Shown here: piece by piece, positions 25,849 to 33,700 of the stretch | How positions within the stretch are numbered: position 1 is the stretch's first letter | How the letters are laid out: each line of letters begins with the position of its first letter | Origin: Fibrobacter sp. | Lineage (GTDB): Bacteria > Fibrobacterota > Fibrobacteria > Fibrobacterales > Fibrobacteraceae | Direction: 5' to 3' | Length of the DNA stretch: 39,898 nt | Assembly (NCBI GenBank): GCA_017520105.1 | Contig: JAFWRL010000112.1 | Location: 1 to 39,898, forward strand | Notes under the pieces: model-generated | Seen by the model: the letters and a program-made list of their open reading frames with translations, nothing else | What the model was told of the DNA's origin: nothing | The model's database searches: none | Made by a program: the position numbers and the translations under genes

Positions 25849-25960
25849 TTTTTTAGTCCCTTCTGAAGGTTTCCTATAAAAACTATACAGATAATATACA
25901 AAGTTTTGCTGAATTGAGTTGTGTTTTATTCCAATTTGTAAAATAGTTTTTTATAAGTAG

Positions 25961-25989
25961 TTGCTTTTATAAAGAAAATTGCGTATATA
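25961..25989 (+). promoter_or_regulatory. Promoter of the 26-kb BioH-like gene
   Basis: TTGCTT (25961-25966), 17-nt spacer, TATATA (25984-25989). The predicted start is about 25996, leaving a leader of about 30 nt with GAGG at 26018-26021. Confidence 0.65.
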
Positions 25990-26026
25990 TATCACTGAAA
26001 GGAGTCTTCACAGGTGTGAGGTTAAC

Positions 26027-26665
26027 ATGAACGAAAAATGGATTTGGTTACCTGATTGGGCCTCGAATCTTGGTGTTTGGGAAGACGACCTGGCTGATGT
26101 TGCGTCCGCTGCAAGCCATGATTATGTGCCTTATGGCCAAATGGCTGATTTTCTGGAGCATCCGATGGACCTTCCTGATTTTAAGAAGGCATCAACGGTT
26201 GTGGCTTGGGGACTTGGAGCCCTGTCGCTCATGTGCTCTGCGGCTGGACCTCAAAAGGGGCAAAAGTGGATTCTACTTTCGCCCTATGCCGATTTTTGCG
26301 ACGAAATTGGGCATTGGACCGTGCCAAACCTGCACTTTATGGCGCACCAGCTTTCCACGACGACCGAACCTGCTCTGAAGGCTTTTATGGAACTGTTCGA
26401 GGAGGATTTTGGCGACTGGCAAGATGACTGGTTCCGCGATGCCAAGAAGTATAAAGCGGATTCTCTAGCGAAAGGACTGATGTATCTGGCCTCGCACCGT
26501 GTGACGTCTATTGTCCCGAACAGCTCCGATATCCAGGTGCTCTATGGCCGGTTGGACAAGACTGTCGAGCCGAAGTTGACGCTAAAGCTCAAGGAATTTC
26601 TGCCTCAAGCTGAATTCAAGGAACGCCCCAAAGCTGGGCACTGGCCCCCGATGCTGTTGCTGTGA
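26027..26665 (+). CDS. BioH-like alpha/beta-hydrolase fold protein lacking the nucleophile serine
   Basis: 212-aa protein whose layout follows small carboxylesterases such as BioH: WIWLPDWASN at the N-terminus (oxyanion strand), VVAWGLGALSLM at the nucleophile elbow, QVLYGRLDKTVEP (acid Asp) and KAGHWPPML (His). The usual elbow is GxSxG (for example GWSLGA), but here serine is replaced by glycine (AWGLGA), so classical esterase activity is not expected. It could be a pseudoenzyme, or use another residue. ATG 26027 is preceded by GAGG 5 nt upstream. It is monocistronic with its own promoter; no bio genes are nearby. Confidence 0.7.
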   Translation: MNEKWIWLPDWASNLGVWEDDLADVASAASHDYVPYGQMADFLEHPMDLPDFKKASTVVAWGLGALSLMCSAAGPQKGQKWILLSPYADFCDEIGHWTVPNLHFMAHQLSTTTEPALKAFMELFEEDFGDWQDDWFRDAKKYKADSLAKGLMYLASHRVTSIVPNSSDIQVLYGRLDKTVEPKLTLKLKEFLPQAEFKERPKAGHWPPMLLL

Positions 26666-26952
26666 GAATAGTTATTAGTTCTGAGTTACTAGTTACTAGA
26701 TAGAAATTATTGCCATGTCATCCTGAACGATATAAAAGCGCGAAGCCTTTTCTGTCTTTAGCCCCGAATTAAGGTTGGTGAGCCTGTCGAACCACCGAGC
26801 CGGGGGAAGGATCCAGTGAAGAACATAACAGGATCTTCCGTCGATTCTCTCCTCAAGATGACGATTCCTAACCACTTCCTATTGTCCAACAATCAATGAC
26901 CGACAACTAGTATCTAGTAACTGTGCCGAAGGCACTTAGTAACTAGCTTCTT
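26666..26952. repeat. Nested palindromic intergenic element
   Basis: Outer arms of TAGTTACTAG words (about 26670-26705 and 26905-26948) are complementary. An inner pair GTCATCCTGAA / TCAAGATGAC encloses GAGCCTGTCGAAC and GGATCC words. Hairpin GTGCC-GAA-GGCAC is at 26923-26935. It lies between the convergent BioH-like gene and lnt; no gene is visible. Confidence 0.75.
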
Positions 26953-28896
26953 TTAATTAAGCTTTCTTAGTTTTGCAACCGCAAATACTGCCACTAGATA
27001 AATTGCAAGGAACCATAGCAGGGCGTTTTCGACAAATTCACCAATAGCAGTATAGAATGTGCTTCTCGTTTTGAGAGGCATTTTTCTTTGTATGACGCGG
27101 GTTTCGAATATTTTAGTATTCTGGTCATAGTGACCGTACTGGTCGATGAACGCCGAAACTCCGCTGTTTGCTAGACGTGCAACCGGATAGCCGTAAGTGA
27201 CGGCCTGGAGCCTGACAATGTTCAAGTGCTGGTAGGGGGCGGTACTCCGTCCGAACCAACCGTCATTTGTGATGTTTACCATAAGGCGTGAACCCGCTTT
27301 GATGGCTTCGCGAATGAGGTCGCCGAAGATGGCGTCATAGCAAATATAAGGCGTCCAGTTGTAAGGACCATAGACCGGAGTTTCTTTTCCGGGTACAAAG
27401 TCTCCTTCTCCGAGATCGACATAGTTGAGGATGGGGAACACGTCGTCGAAGGGAATACGCTCGCTAAAGGGAACGAGGTGCTTTTTGATATAGCGTTTGG
27501 GAAATCCCGAATCGCCAGGAGTAAACAGGAACGATGCGTTGTAGATCTCGAAACGGCGCGGGTTGTTGACGTCCGTCGAGATGCGCGAGTAATCGAGTGC
27601 ACCAGTGAGGATTTCTGCGTTTCTTGAGTCGGCCATCTGGTGCAATTGATTGAGGACGAACGGTTGCCTGCGGATATGGTCCGGTATGGCCGTTTCTGCA
27701 AGGAGTATCAAGTTCGTACCTGGCTTTGAACTGTCCATGGCCATGCCGAAAGTCTTTGTGACGATGGAATCGAATCGTTCCTTGCTCCACTTGGCGCCTT
27801 GGGCGATGCTCGGTTGCACCATGGCGATAGATGGATTTTCTTCTTTGTCGGCGTTGTAGTACGGGATCGCTTCGGGTGCAGAAAGAACGTAGCTTCCATG
27901 GAGCAGGAGCGCAAAGAAGATGATGACGGGAACGGCAAAGAGTGCAATTTTTTTGCGGCCTGTTAGCTGAAACGCGTAAGCGACAATCTGGTTCGAAGCG
28001 ACTATCAAGATGGTGTAGCCAAAAATACCGATGATAGAAAGCGTCTGGATGAGTTCGATGTAGTTGCCAAGCGTGTAGCTGAGATGGTTCCACGGGAATG
28101 CGAAGTCGCCGTGGGTACGGAACATTTCGATGGACGCAAAGAAGACGGGGAAGAGTACGAGCAAGTAGGCTTTCCTCTTGATTTTTAAGTCTTTGACTGT
28201 TGAGTAGATGAATGCGGCGAGAACATTGAACAGGCTGAGGTAGGCAATAAGGAGAATGAGTCCGAGAAAGATGAGTCCTGCGGGTGCTGTTTCCACGTTC
28301 ATCACGTTTCGGATCCAGTAGTAATTGACTGTGTTATAGACCATGCTTGCCCAAAATGTCGCGAATACGGCTGTTTCTCGATTGAATTTGTTCAAGACGA
28401 TGAACCACGGAACTAGTAAGACGAATATGGCAGGACCAAGCGGTAGCGGCGGGAACGCAAATGCGACAAAGCCCCAGGAAATCGTGGCGAGAGCGAGTGC
28501 GGTGCGGGCGTCTTTTTGCTTGAAGAGTTTGGCGTTCCAACAGGCGAACTGCGAAAACCAGTAAAGCGCCATCGGGATAAATGTTGCGATGATTTGGTAA
28601 AGTCCGGCGTGCCCTTCTCCGTTTTTATCACCGATGGTGTAGTCCAAGGCGAGAAACGCAAAGAGGATGATGCCGTAAGTGTTCATGAAGCGGAAAAACG
28701 GCTTGCGCGCATTCTTGACGAACAAGAATGGGATTGCCGCGATTGCTGGCAACAGCTGCAGAAGTTGCATGTAAAGCCCGGGCGTATCCGGACGCAGTAA
28801 GAACAATACGAATTCAATCGCAACAAGAATAGCAACGTAAATCTTGTACGCTTTCGGAAGTGTTTTAAGTTTGTTTAGTATATGGTCAATGGTCAT
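26953..28896 (-). CDS. lnt: Apolipoprotein N-acyltransferase
   Basis: Inner-membrane enzyme that adds the third acyl chain to the N-terminal cysteine of lipoproteins. The first 340 residues contain numerous membrane helices; the nitrilase-like domain covers about 355-610. The catalytic triad is visible: E401 (LLAETAIP), K471 (YIKKHLVPFSE) and C519 (PYICYDAIFGD). NITNDGWFGRSTAPYQH and AVTYGYPVARLANSG are family signatures. At 647 aa it is over 100 residues longer than E. coli Lnt, mainly in extra N-terminal membrane segments. The start codon lies in a repeat arm (CCAATGACCATTGACC on the minus strand), and no Shine-Dalgarno is visible. Confidence 0.95.
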   Translation of the reverse strand: MTIDHILNKLKTLPKAYKIYVAILVAIEFVLFLLRPDTPGLYMQLLQLLPAIAAIPFLFVKNARKPFFRFMNTYGIILFAFLALDYTIGDKNGEGHAGLYQIIATFIPMALYWFSQFACWNAKLFKQKDARTALALATISWGFVAFAFPPLPLGPAIFVLLVPWFIVLNKFNRETAVFATFWASMVYNTVNYYWIRNVMNVETAPAGLIFLGLILLIAYLSLFNVLAAFIYSTVKDLKIKRKAYLLVLFPVFFASIEMFRTHGDFAFPWNHLSYTLGNYIELIQTLSIIGIFGYTILIVASNQIVAYAFQLTGRKKIALFAVPVIIFFALLLHGSYVLSAPEAIPYYNADKEENPSIAMVQPSIAQGAKWSKERFDSIVTKTFGMAMDSSKPGTNLILLAETAIPDHIRRQPFVLNQLHQMADSRNAEILTGALDYSRISTDVNNPRRFEIYNASFLFTPGDSGFPKRYIKKHLVPFSERIPFDDVFPILNYVDLGEGDFVPGKETPVYGPYNWTPYICYDAIFGDLIREAIKAGSRLMVNITNDGWFGRSTAPYQHLNIVRLQAVTYGYPVARLANSGVSAFIDQYGHYDQNTKIFETRVIQRKMPLKTRSTFYTAIGEFVENALLWFLAIYLVAVFAVAKLRKLN

Positions 28897-28993
28897 TGGT
28901 TATTAGTTGGTAGAACTTAGAGCTTAGAACTTAGTGAATAAAGACTACGGCTACTCTCGTCTGTAGCCGCAACGCGGCGTTCTTTCGTCTATT
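28897..28993. repeat. Arm-type repeat plus paired hairpins between lnt and rsmI
   Basis: 28897-28935 consists of GGTCATTGG and AGAACTTAG words (28905-28921 is the exact complement of 18166-18182). Hairpins CGGCTAC/GTAGCCG (28948-28969) and GCCGC-AAC-GCGGC (28966-28978) follow and share bases, so they may be alternatives. Confidence 0.65.
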
Positions 28994-29680
28994 TTACAGT
29001 CCGCTTTTGTCTTGAGGGTTGAACACTAGCACAAATTCTCCTTTGGGCGGGTGCGCCTTGAAATGCGCAGAAATTTCCGTCGGCGTTCCGATGAGGTGTT
29101 CCTCGAACTTCTTGGTGAGCTCTCGCATGAGTGCAATCTTGATGTCGCCGAAAACTTGCTTGATTTCTTCGACGAACTTGTCGATGTTGTGCGGGCTTGC
29201 GTAAAAGATTTGCGTCGCTTCTTCGTCCTTCAGCTTTTCGAGCAAGTGAATTCGCTGGGCACTTTTCTTTGGCGAAAAATACTGGAAGGTGAAGTGGTCG
29301 GTGGGCATGCCGCATGAAACAAGTGCGGCAATCATCGCGCATGGCCCTGGGATGGCGCGTACATCGATTCCTTCGCGGACACATTCACGAACGAGATTGA
29401 ATGCCGGGTCTGCGACTCCGGGCGTACCTGCGTCGCTTACAAGTGCGATGTCGCCTGAGTTTTTGAGAAATTCCACATACTTGGGCGTGACCTTTTCCTT
29501 GTTGAAGTCATGGTAAGGTTCCATGGGCGTCGTAATGCCGTAATTGTCAAAGAGAATTCTCGAATGACGGGTGTCTTCAGCAAGGACAAGGGGGACTTCC
29601 TTGAGAATACGCACTGCGCGGAACGTGATGTCTTCCATGTTCCCGATGGGAGTTGCAACAATATATAAAGTGTAGGCCAT
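28994..29680 (-). CDS. rsmI: 16S rRNA (cytidine1402-2'-O)-methyltransferase
   Basis: SAM-dependent methyltransferase of the tetrapyrrole-methylase fold that 2'-O-methylates C1402 in the ribosomal P site. Family motifs in order: LYIVATPIGNMEDITFRA at the N-terminus, LAEDTRHSR, VSDAGTPGVADP, the SAM loop IPGPCAMIAALVSCGMPTDHFTF, FYASPHNID and LMRELTKKFEE. The 228-aa protein lacks the short C-terminal extension found in E. coli RsmI. There is no Shine-Dalgarno; TATTTT ends 6 nt before the ATG on the minus strand, consistent with a leaderless message. A repeat element separates it from the lipoprotein gene upstream. Confidence 0.96.
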   Translation of the reverse strand: MAYTLYIVATPIGNMEDITFRAVRILKEVPLVLAEDTRHSRILFDNYGITTPMEPYHDFNKEKVTPKYVEFLKNSGDIALVSDAGTPGVADPAFNLVRECVREGIDVRAIPGPCAMIAALVSCGMPTDHFTFQYFSPKKSAQRIHLLEKLKDEEATQIFYASPHNIDKFVEEIKQVFGDIKIALMRELTKKFEEHLIGTPTEISAHFKAHPPKGEFVLVFNPQDKSGL

Positions 29681-29699
29681 GATGTAAAAATAGATATAT

Positions 29700-29781
29700 C
29701 AAAGTGGTTAGTGGTTAGTGGTTAGTGATTAGGATTAGCAATAGGATTGTTTTTCTTGCTGTTCTATATACTAACCACTGT
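29700..29781. repeat. Palindromic element with GGTTAGT-type arms
   Basis: Left arm has three tandem GTGGTTA/GTGGTTAGT units (about 29705-29728); the right arm contains ACTAACCACTG (about 29770-29780), its complement. It lies between rsmI and the lipoprotein gene, both on the minus strand. Confidence 0.6.
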
Positions 29782-30363
29782 TTACTGCGGCATTGCCGCC
29801 CAGTCGCTTGCGCTGTTCAAGTCCGTTGGTCTGTTCGTGTTGAGTTCGAATGTCAGACGCTGCACGAGCTTGCGGTGCATTTCGTTGGACGCTTTGTTGA
29901 CTAGGTCTGTGCGGAGTTGCCCGTAAAGAGTTGCCTTGATTTCTTGTTGCTCGATAAATTCTATGTGACGGACGAGGGCTCCATCGCAGAAAATGCGTGC
30001 GGATAATGTGTAGGTCCAAGATTCGTTGACGGGAAGTATCGGCCAAAACGGAATCAGGATGCCGATGTTCCAGGCCGAAGGCGGTTCGTTTTGCACCACT
30101 GTTGCCTTGATGTTTGCCTCGCCTCGGCAGGCCCCCCGCGGAAAATCAGTATCGCTTGCGGCCTTGGTGTATGCCCTCAGCAGGTCTTGCGAAAGTTCGA
30201 GCGTATCGCCACCGTAAAAAAACGGAATGTTGCCGAAAAAGTTGAAGTCCTCGTCTGTGAGTGGAATGCCTTCGAGGTCGCCTTGCGTGAGCTTCATGGA
30301 GCATCCGGAGAGAATCGATGCCAAAACGGAAGCGGAACACAAAAATTTGACGATGGAGCGCAT
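29782..30363 (-). CDS. Predicted lipoprotein of unknown function
   Basis: 193-aa protein with a clear type II signal peptide: LCSASVLASILSGC gives lipobox ILSGC with the acylated cysteine near residue 21. The mature part contains AWNIGILIPFWPILPVNESWTYTLSARIFCDG, a hydrophobic strand-rich segment, and a polar C-terminus. I do not recognise a domain. It is transcribed divergently from lpxH across 52 nt. No Shine-Dalgarno is visible; TATATC ends 8 nt before the ATG. Confidence 0.8.
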   Translation of the reverse strand: MRSIVKFLCSASVLASILSGCSMKLTQGDLEGIPLTDEDFNFFGNIPFFYGGDTLELSQDLLRAYTKAASDTDFPRGACRGEANIKATVVQNEPPSAWNIGILIPFWPILPVNESWTYTLSARIFCDGALVRHIEFIEQQEIKATLYGQLRTDLVNKASNEMHRKLVQRLTFELNTNRPTDLNSASDWAAMPQ

Positions 30364-30415
30364 GTGCTAAAGATATAAAAAAACGAACGTCGTAGATTTT
30401 ATTAAGATTGATGGT

Positions 30416-31135
30416 ATGGAATTGCCCGCTTATTTTATTAGTGACGCCCATTTGGGAATTGAGCCGCCGGGAGCGGTCCCCGACAGGGAACAAATGTTAA
30501 TCCAGCTTCTTTCTTCGTGGAAGGGCAAGGCGAGCCATGTCGTCGTGATTGGCGACCTTTTTGAATTCTGGTACGAGTATAGCTATTACGTGGCTTCCGC
30601 GCATTTCAAATTGTACCGCGCTTTTGCGGAACTGGTTGATTCCGGCGTTGAAGTTCATCTCTTGCGTGGCAACCATGATTTTGCCTACGGGGATTTTTTT
30701 CCGAAGCGTCTCGGAGTCGAGGTTCACAAGTCGGTAATTCTTGAAATTCAAGGAAAGCGAGTGTTCTTGACTCATGGTGACGGTGTTGCCAAATCCGATA
30801 GAGGCTATCGCTTTTTGCGCAAGGTCATCGACTTGCCGTTGAACAGGTTTCTATTCAAGCAGATTCACCCGGACTGGGGAATGGGGCTCGCCCGCTTTGT
30901 CGGGCGGAACAGCCGTAAATATGGCGAAAGCAGGGTTATCAAGATTGATGAATATCTGGAATGGGGCGACCGCATGCTGCAGAAGGAACACTGCGATTTT
31001 TGTATTCACGGCCATCACCACATTTCTGGAATCTGGAATACGCCGAACGGTATCGTGGCGTCTCCCGGAGAGTTTATAAAAAAGCCCGCCATTCTCTCTA
31101 TGGAAAACGGCGGACTAAATTTACAGTATCTATGA
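30416..31135 (+). CDS. lpxH: UDP-2,3-diacylglucosamine diphosphatase
   Basis: Calcineurin-like metallophosphoesterase that hydrolyses UDP-2,3-diacylglucosamine to lipid X in lipid A synthesis, peripheral to the inner membrane. The metal-binding motifs appear in order: SDAHLG, GDLFEFW, GNHD (LLRGNHDF), THGD and HGHHH. The length of 239 aa is normal. It supports a Gram-negative envelope with lipid A. The gene stands alone, divergent from the lipoprotein gene; TAAGAT ends 7 nt before the ATG and no Shine-Dalgarno is seen. It converges on the 31.1-kb gene, with 16 nt between stops. Confidence 0.95.
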   Translation: MELPAYFISDAHLGIEPPGAVPDREQMLIQLLSSWKGKASHVVVIGDLFEFWYEYSYYVASAHFKLYRAFAELVDSGVEVHLLRGNHDFAYGDFFPKRLGVEVHKSVILEIQGKRVFLTHGDGVAKSDRGYRFLRKVIDLPLNRFLFKQIHPDWGMGLARFVGRNSRKYGESRVIKIDEYLEWGDRMLQKEHCDFCIHGHHHISGIWNTPNGIVASPGEFIKKPAILSMENGGLNLQYL

Positions 31136-31151
31136 ACTAATGAAGTCGAAG

Positions 31152-31583
31152 CTATTTGCTGGCTTCTTCTGCACGACCTTCGGTGGCTTGAACCATCTTC
31201 TTGCTGGAATTTTCACCCCAGAGAGCGGCAACGAGATCGAGGCTTGCGAACTTCTGCCAGTATTCTTCTACCCAGCACCAGTGGTGGACTTCGCCCTTGT
31301 CGTCGGTAATCGTCCAGTCCTTATGCACAGAGAAGGTCATTTTCTTGGCCTGCGGAGTGTAATAAGGGTCGGATGTCTTTTCCGGTTCCAGAGTTATTGT
31401 CCACGCCCTGCCATCGGTACGCTTGTATATCGAAATATTGAGCGCCAAAAACAGGACTAAGGTGATGATACCCCATTTAAAGTTCTTTTTCGACAGCAGG
31501 TATATTAGAAGCAGTGCCAATAATACAGCCAGTGCTGCGAAATTGTAGTGAGTTGGATAAAATACTTTGAGAACGTCAATCAT
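31152..31583 (-). CDS. Small two-TM membrane protein of unknown function
   Basis: 143 aa with two N-terminal hydrophobic segments (FAALAVLLALLLIYLL and WGIITLVLFLALNISIY) and a soluble C-terminal half with KMTFSVHKDWTITDDKGEVHHWCWVEEYWQKF. I do not recognise a family. It follows the duplicated-domain gene by 28 nt on the same strand and is probably its operon partner. The start has only an A-rich AGAGAAAAGA upstream. Confidence 0.72.
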   Translation of the reverse strand: MIDVLKVFYPTHYNFAALAVLLALLLIYLLSKKNFKWGIITLVLFLALNISIYKRTDGRAWTITLEPEKTSDPYYTPQAKKMTFSVHKDWTITDDKGEVHHWCWVEEYWQKFASLDLVAALWGENSSKKMVQATEGRAEEASK

Positions 31584-31611
31584 TTTATCTTTTCTCTAGA
31601 ACTTTATAGGA

Positions 31612-32349
31612 TTACTTCTTCTTGGCAGCCTTCTGCTGAGCGACGAGAGCTGCGACGCTGAACGTAAGGACGTTCTTGTCAACTTGGCTTTCGGTACGGA
31701 AGCTCTTGAGCGGAAGTGCGATGCCGTGAGAGGAGAGCGTGCCCATGAACGAAGCATTGGCATGGCTTGCAATGGTACGAACGTTGATGAAGCCTTTGTT
31801 CTTGCTGAAGGTCAGCTTGAAGGTCTTCTTGGCGGTATCGTATTCGGCAACCATGGTCTTGTTTTCCTTGGTGTTCAGAGCATTCTTGGTGTTGTGGTCA
31901 AAAATGATGGTACCACGGGTATCGATAGAGAGCATAGTCTTGTTGCCCACAGCGTTACGGCAAGCGAGAATCTTCCAGTCACCTTTCTTCTTGGCTCCCT
32001 TGGCCGTAAAGACAAACTTGTTGCCTTCTTTGACGAGAGTGTAGGCGCCAGTAGCAACTTCGAGACCGATGGCGTTGAATGCACCCTTGAAGTAAAGGAA
32101 CTTGGACTTGGAGCCGATGATTCCGTTGATGAAGCGGAAAGATGTGGACTTCGGGGTCTTGATCGGAGTGATAGCGATGCGCTTGCCGACCGGATCGACT
32201 TCGACGTCAACATAAGGACCTACATCGACAGTTCTGCCATCAGGAGTCTTTGTCTGGGTGGCAAGCTTGTCGAGCTTGAGAGCCTTGACTGCTTCTTCCG
32301 GGAATCTGATGAAGCCGCGGACATCCATTTTTACGATTACGTTTTCCAT
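31612..32349 (-). CDS. Unknown protein with two tandem copies of one domain, AbrB-like edges
   Basis: 245-aa cytosolic protein (no signal or helix). Residues about 5-113 and 135-232 look like diverged copies: MDVRGFIRFPEEAVKALKL with RFINGIIGSKSKFLYFKGAF aligns with IDTRGTIIFDHNTKNALNT with INVRTIASHANASFMGTLSS. The first block (RGFIRFPEEAVKALKLDK, then VDVEVDPVGKRIAITPI) resembles a SpoVT/AbrB swapped-hairpin motif, but DNA binding is unproven. A lysine-rich tail (AAKKK) ends it. A strong promoter at 32387-32415 and a good AAGAGGTG site suggest high expression. It is probably cotranscribed with the 31.15-kb gene. Confidence 0.7.
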   Translation of the reverse strand: MENVIVKMDVRGFIRFPEEAVKALKLDKLATQTKTPDGRTVDVGPYVDVEVDPVGKRIAITPIKTPKSTSFRFINGIIGSKSKFLYFKGAFNAIGLEVATGAYTLVKEGNKFVFTAKGAKKKGDWKILACRNAVGNKTMLSIDTRGTIIFDHNTKNALNTKENKTMVAEYDTAKKTFKLTFSKNKGFINVRTIASHANASFMGTLSSHGIALPLKSFRTESQVDKNVLTFSVAALVAQQKAAKKK

Positions 32350-32386
32350 TTACACCTCTTATTTGTTTGTTTTGTTGTTTGACGAT

Positions 32387-32415
32387 AAAATAAGATTTTA
32401 TTTTGTAAATGTCAA
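32387..32415 (-). promoter_or_regulatory. Strong promoter of the duplicated-domain gene
   Basis: On the minus strand, TTGACA (32415-32410), 17-nt spacer, TATTTT (32392-32387). The predicted start is near 32380, giving a short A/C-rich leader with AAGAGGTG before ATG 32349. Confidence 0.7.
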
Positions 32416-32534
32416 AGGTTTTTTACAAAAAAGCATGTACAAAGGATGAGTAGCTTCTTCGTAACCGATAACATTTTTCTGTAAAAATAACAATAAAATC
32501 TAAAAATGTTGCAATAAATGAAGAAAAATTTTCT

Positions 32535-33308
32535 TTATTTGCGTTTTATCACGTTTAGGATTGCTTCGGATAAAGGCTCTGCGTTACGTTTCTTTAAATT
32601 TACGATTCCGAGCGTTTGTCCTACAGTGTGATTTCTATCACTGAATCGGGCCCTGTCCGATAAAATTAGTATGTTGTTTGTGGTCAAAATGTCGCTTTTT
32701 TTGATCTTTACGTCAGCTCGAACGAGAAACTTTGGATAAAGAATACGGTATTTATCGGAAACGGCGTCGGCGATGCTCAAAACGGGGTCAATCAGAATAA
32801 CTGTATTCTTGTTTGCTTGTTTTGAAGCCAAGATGGCTCCTGTGCCTCGTCCTGCGACAACTTGTGGGGCGTTCCCGTTTATTTGTGACGCACATTCGTA
32901 AATCATCTGGGCGTCCGTTTCGAATGTCTCTTGCGATGGAGTTCCTTTGTTTTCGCCGCTTCCGCGGTAGTTGAATGTGGCGGCGGCGTAGCCGGGGAGA
33001 CTGTCGAGCTCTGCCAGGAACTGGGCGGCGTCTTCGTCGGCGTCCGGGTAGTAGAGGAGAACATCGTTGTTCTCGTTTCCGATGACGAAGCCTTCGAGGA
33101 TTGCGCCGTCGTCGAGGGTGCAGTTTATGCTTTTTGCCTTGCCCGTGATGGCTTCGCGGGCTTCGTTGTGCGTGATGGCGCGGGGGAATGCGTTGCGGCG
33201 TTCTGTCAATGCGAGGTAAAAGACCATGCTGACATATATAACAAGGAGGATTCCCGCGAATCGTAGAATTCGGCTGACTGTTCCCAAGACGGCATCTTTT
33301 ATTTTCAT
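32535..33308 (-). CDS. Membrane-anchored alpha/beta-hydrolase fold protein with atypical nucleophile elbow
   Basis: 257 aa. One N-terminal membrane anchor (FAGILLVIYVSMVFYLAL) is followed by a hydrolase-like core: VLLYYPDADEDAAQFLAEL, AATFNYRGSGENKGTPSQ (oxyanion region typical of the family), VVAGRGTGAILAS at the elbow, and ILSDRARFSDRNH at the C-terminus. In relatives the elbow is GRSxGS/TG; here the serine position is glycine (GRGTG), so catalysis is doubtful. The start follows a low-complexity repeat arm. The 184-nt gap to the next minus-strand gene holds that gene's promoter. Confidence 0.75.
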   Translation of the reverse strand: MKIKDAVLGTVSRILRFAGILLVIYVSMVFYLALTERRNAFPRAITHNEAREAITGKAKSINCTLDDGAILEGFVIGNENNDVLLYYPDADEDAAQFLAELDSLPGYAAATFNYRGSGENKGTPSQETFETDAQMIYECASQINGNAPQVVAGRGTGAILASKQANKNTVILIDPVLSIADAVSDKYRILYPKFLVRADVKIKKSDILTTNNILILSDRARFSDRNHTVGQTLGIVNLKKRNAEPLSEAILNVIKRK

Positions 33309-33530
33309 GGATGAGTAAATGGTTGTTGGTCGTTGGTCGATAGTTATTGGTTGTTGTGAATTTAGAAAAGATTTTAGTAGGCGGTAGGCGGAAAGATGTA
33401 GGCGGTGGGCTGTCGGTTAAAAATAACTGGATGCTTCGCTGCGCTAAGCATGACGAGATGCGAATGTGCAAATAAAAGGCCGAAACGCATAAGGCGAGCG
33501 GTGCTGGAAAAGGTGGAAGGCAAAAAAACA
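33309..33530. repeat. Low-complexity arm region upstream of the 33.3-kb hydrolase
   Basis: 33309-33350 consists of GGTCGTTGG and TTATTGGTTG words; 33378-33415 has TAGGCGG words. A TGCTTCGC stem follows near 33432, and a half-copy of the palindrome family (ACGCATAAGGCGAG) is near 33485. No gene is visible. Confidence 0.55.
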
Positions 33531-33592
33531 CAAACACGTAAGGCGAGAGATGCAGGATTGCTTGCAATCCTATATCCGAGCCGTAGTGTTTG
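33531..33592. repeat. 62-bp palindromic repeat, diverged copy
   Basis: Outer arms CAAACAC/GTGTTTG and inner hairpin AGGATTGC-TT-GCAATCCT, with the shared core CGTAAGGCGAGAG. It has the same architecture as 33623-33683 but different, still complementary arm bases. A TTATAGGCC-TGT-GGCCGTATAA hairpin follows. Confidence 0.75.
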
Positions 33593-33622
33593 GCGTTATA
33601 GGCCTGTGGCCGTATAATAGCA

Positions 33623-33683
33623 CAAATGCGTAGGGCGAGAGTCGCGGCCAAGCTTGCTTGGACATGACCGAGACCAGCATTTG
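33623..33683. repeat. 61-bp palindromic repeat, copy 2
   Basis: Closely similar to 3106-3166: outer CAAATGC/GCATTTG, inner CCAAGC-TT-GCTTGG, flanked by CGTAGGGCGAGAG. Further out, AGCACAAA (33619) and TTTGTGCT (33687) extend the symmetry. Confidence 0.85.
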
Positions 33684-33700
33684 GTTTTTGTGCTCCGCGC

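Noticed and set aside
29700..29730. Tandem GTGGTTA units as a simple microsatellite
   Set aside because: The complementary ACTAACCACTG on the other side of the gap makes a palindromic element a better description.
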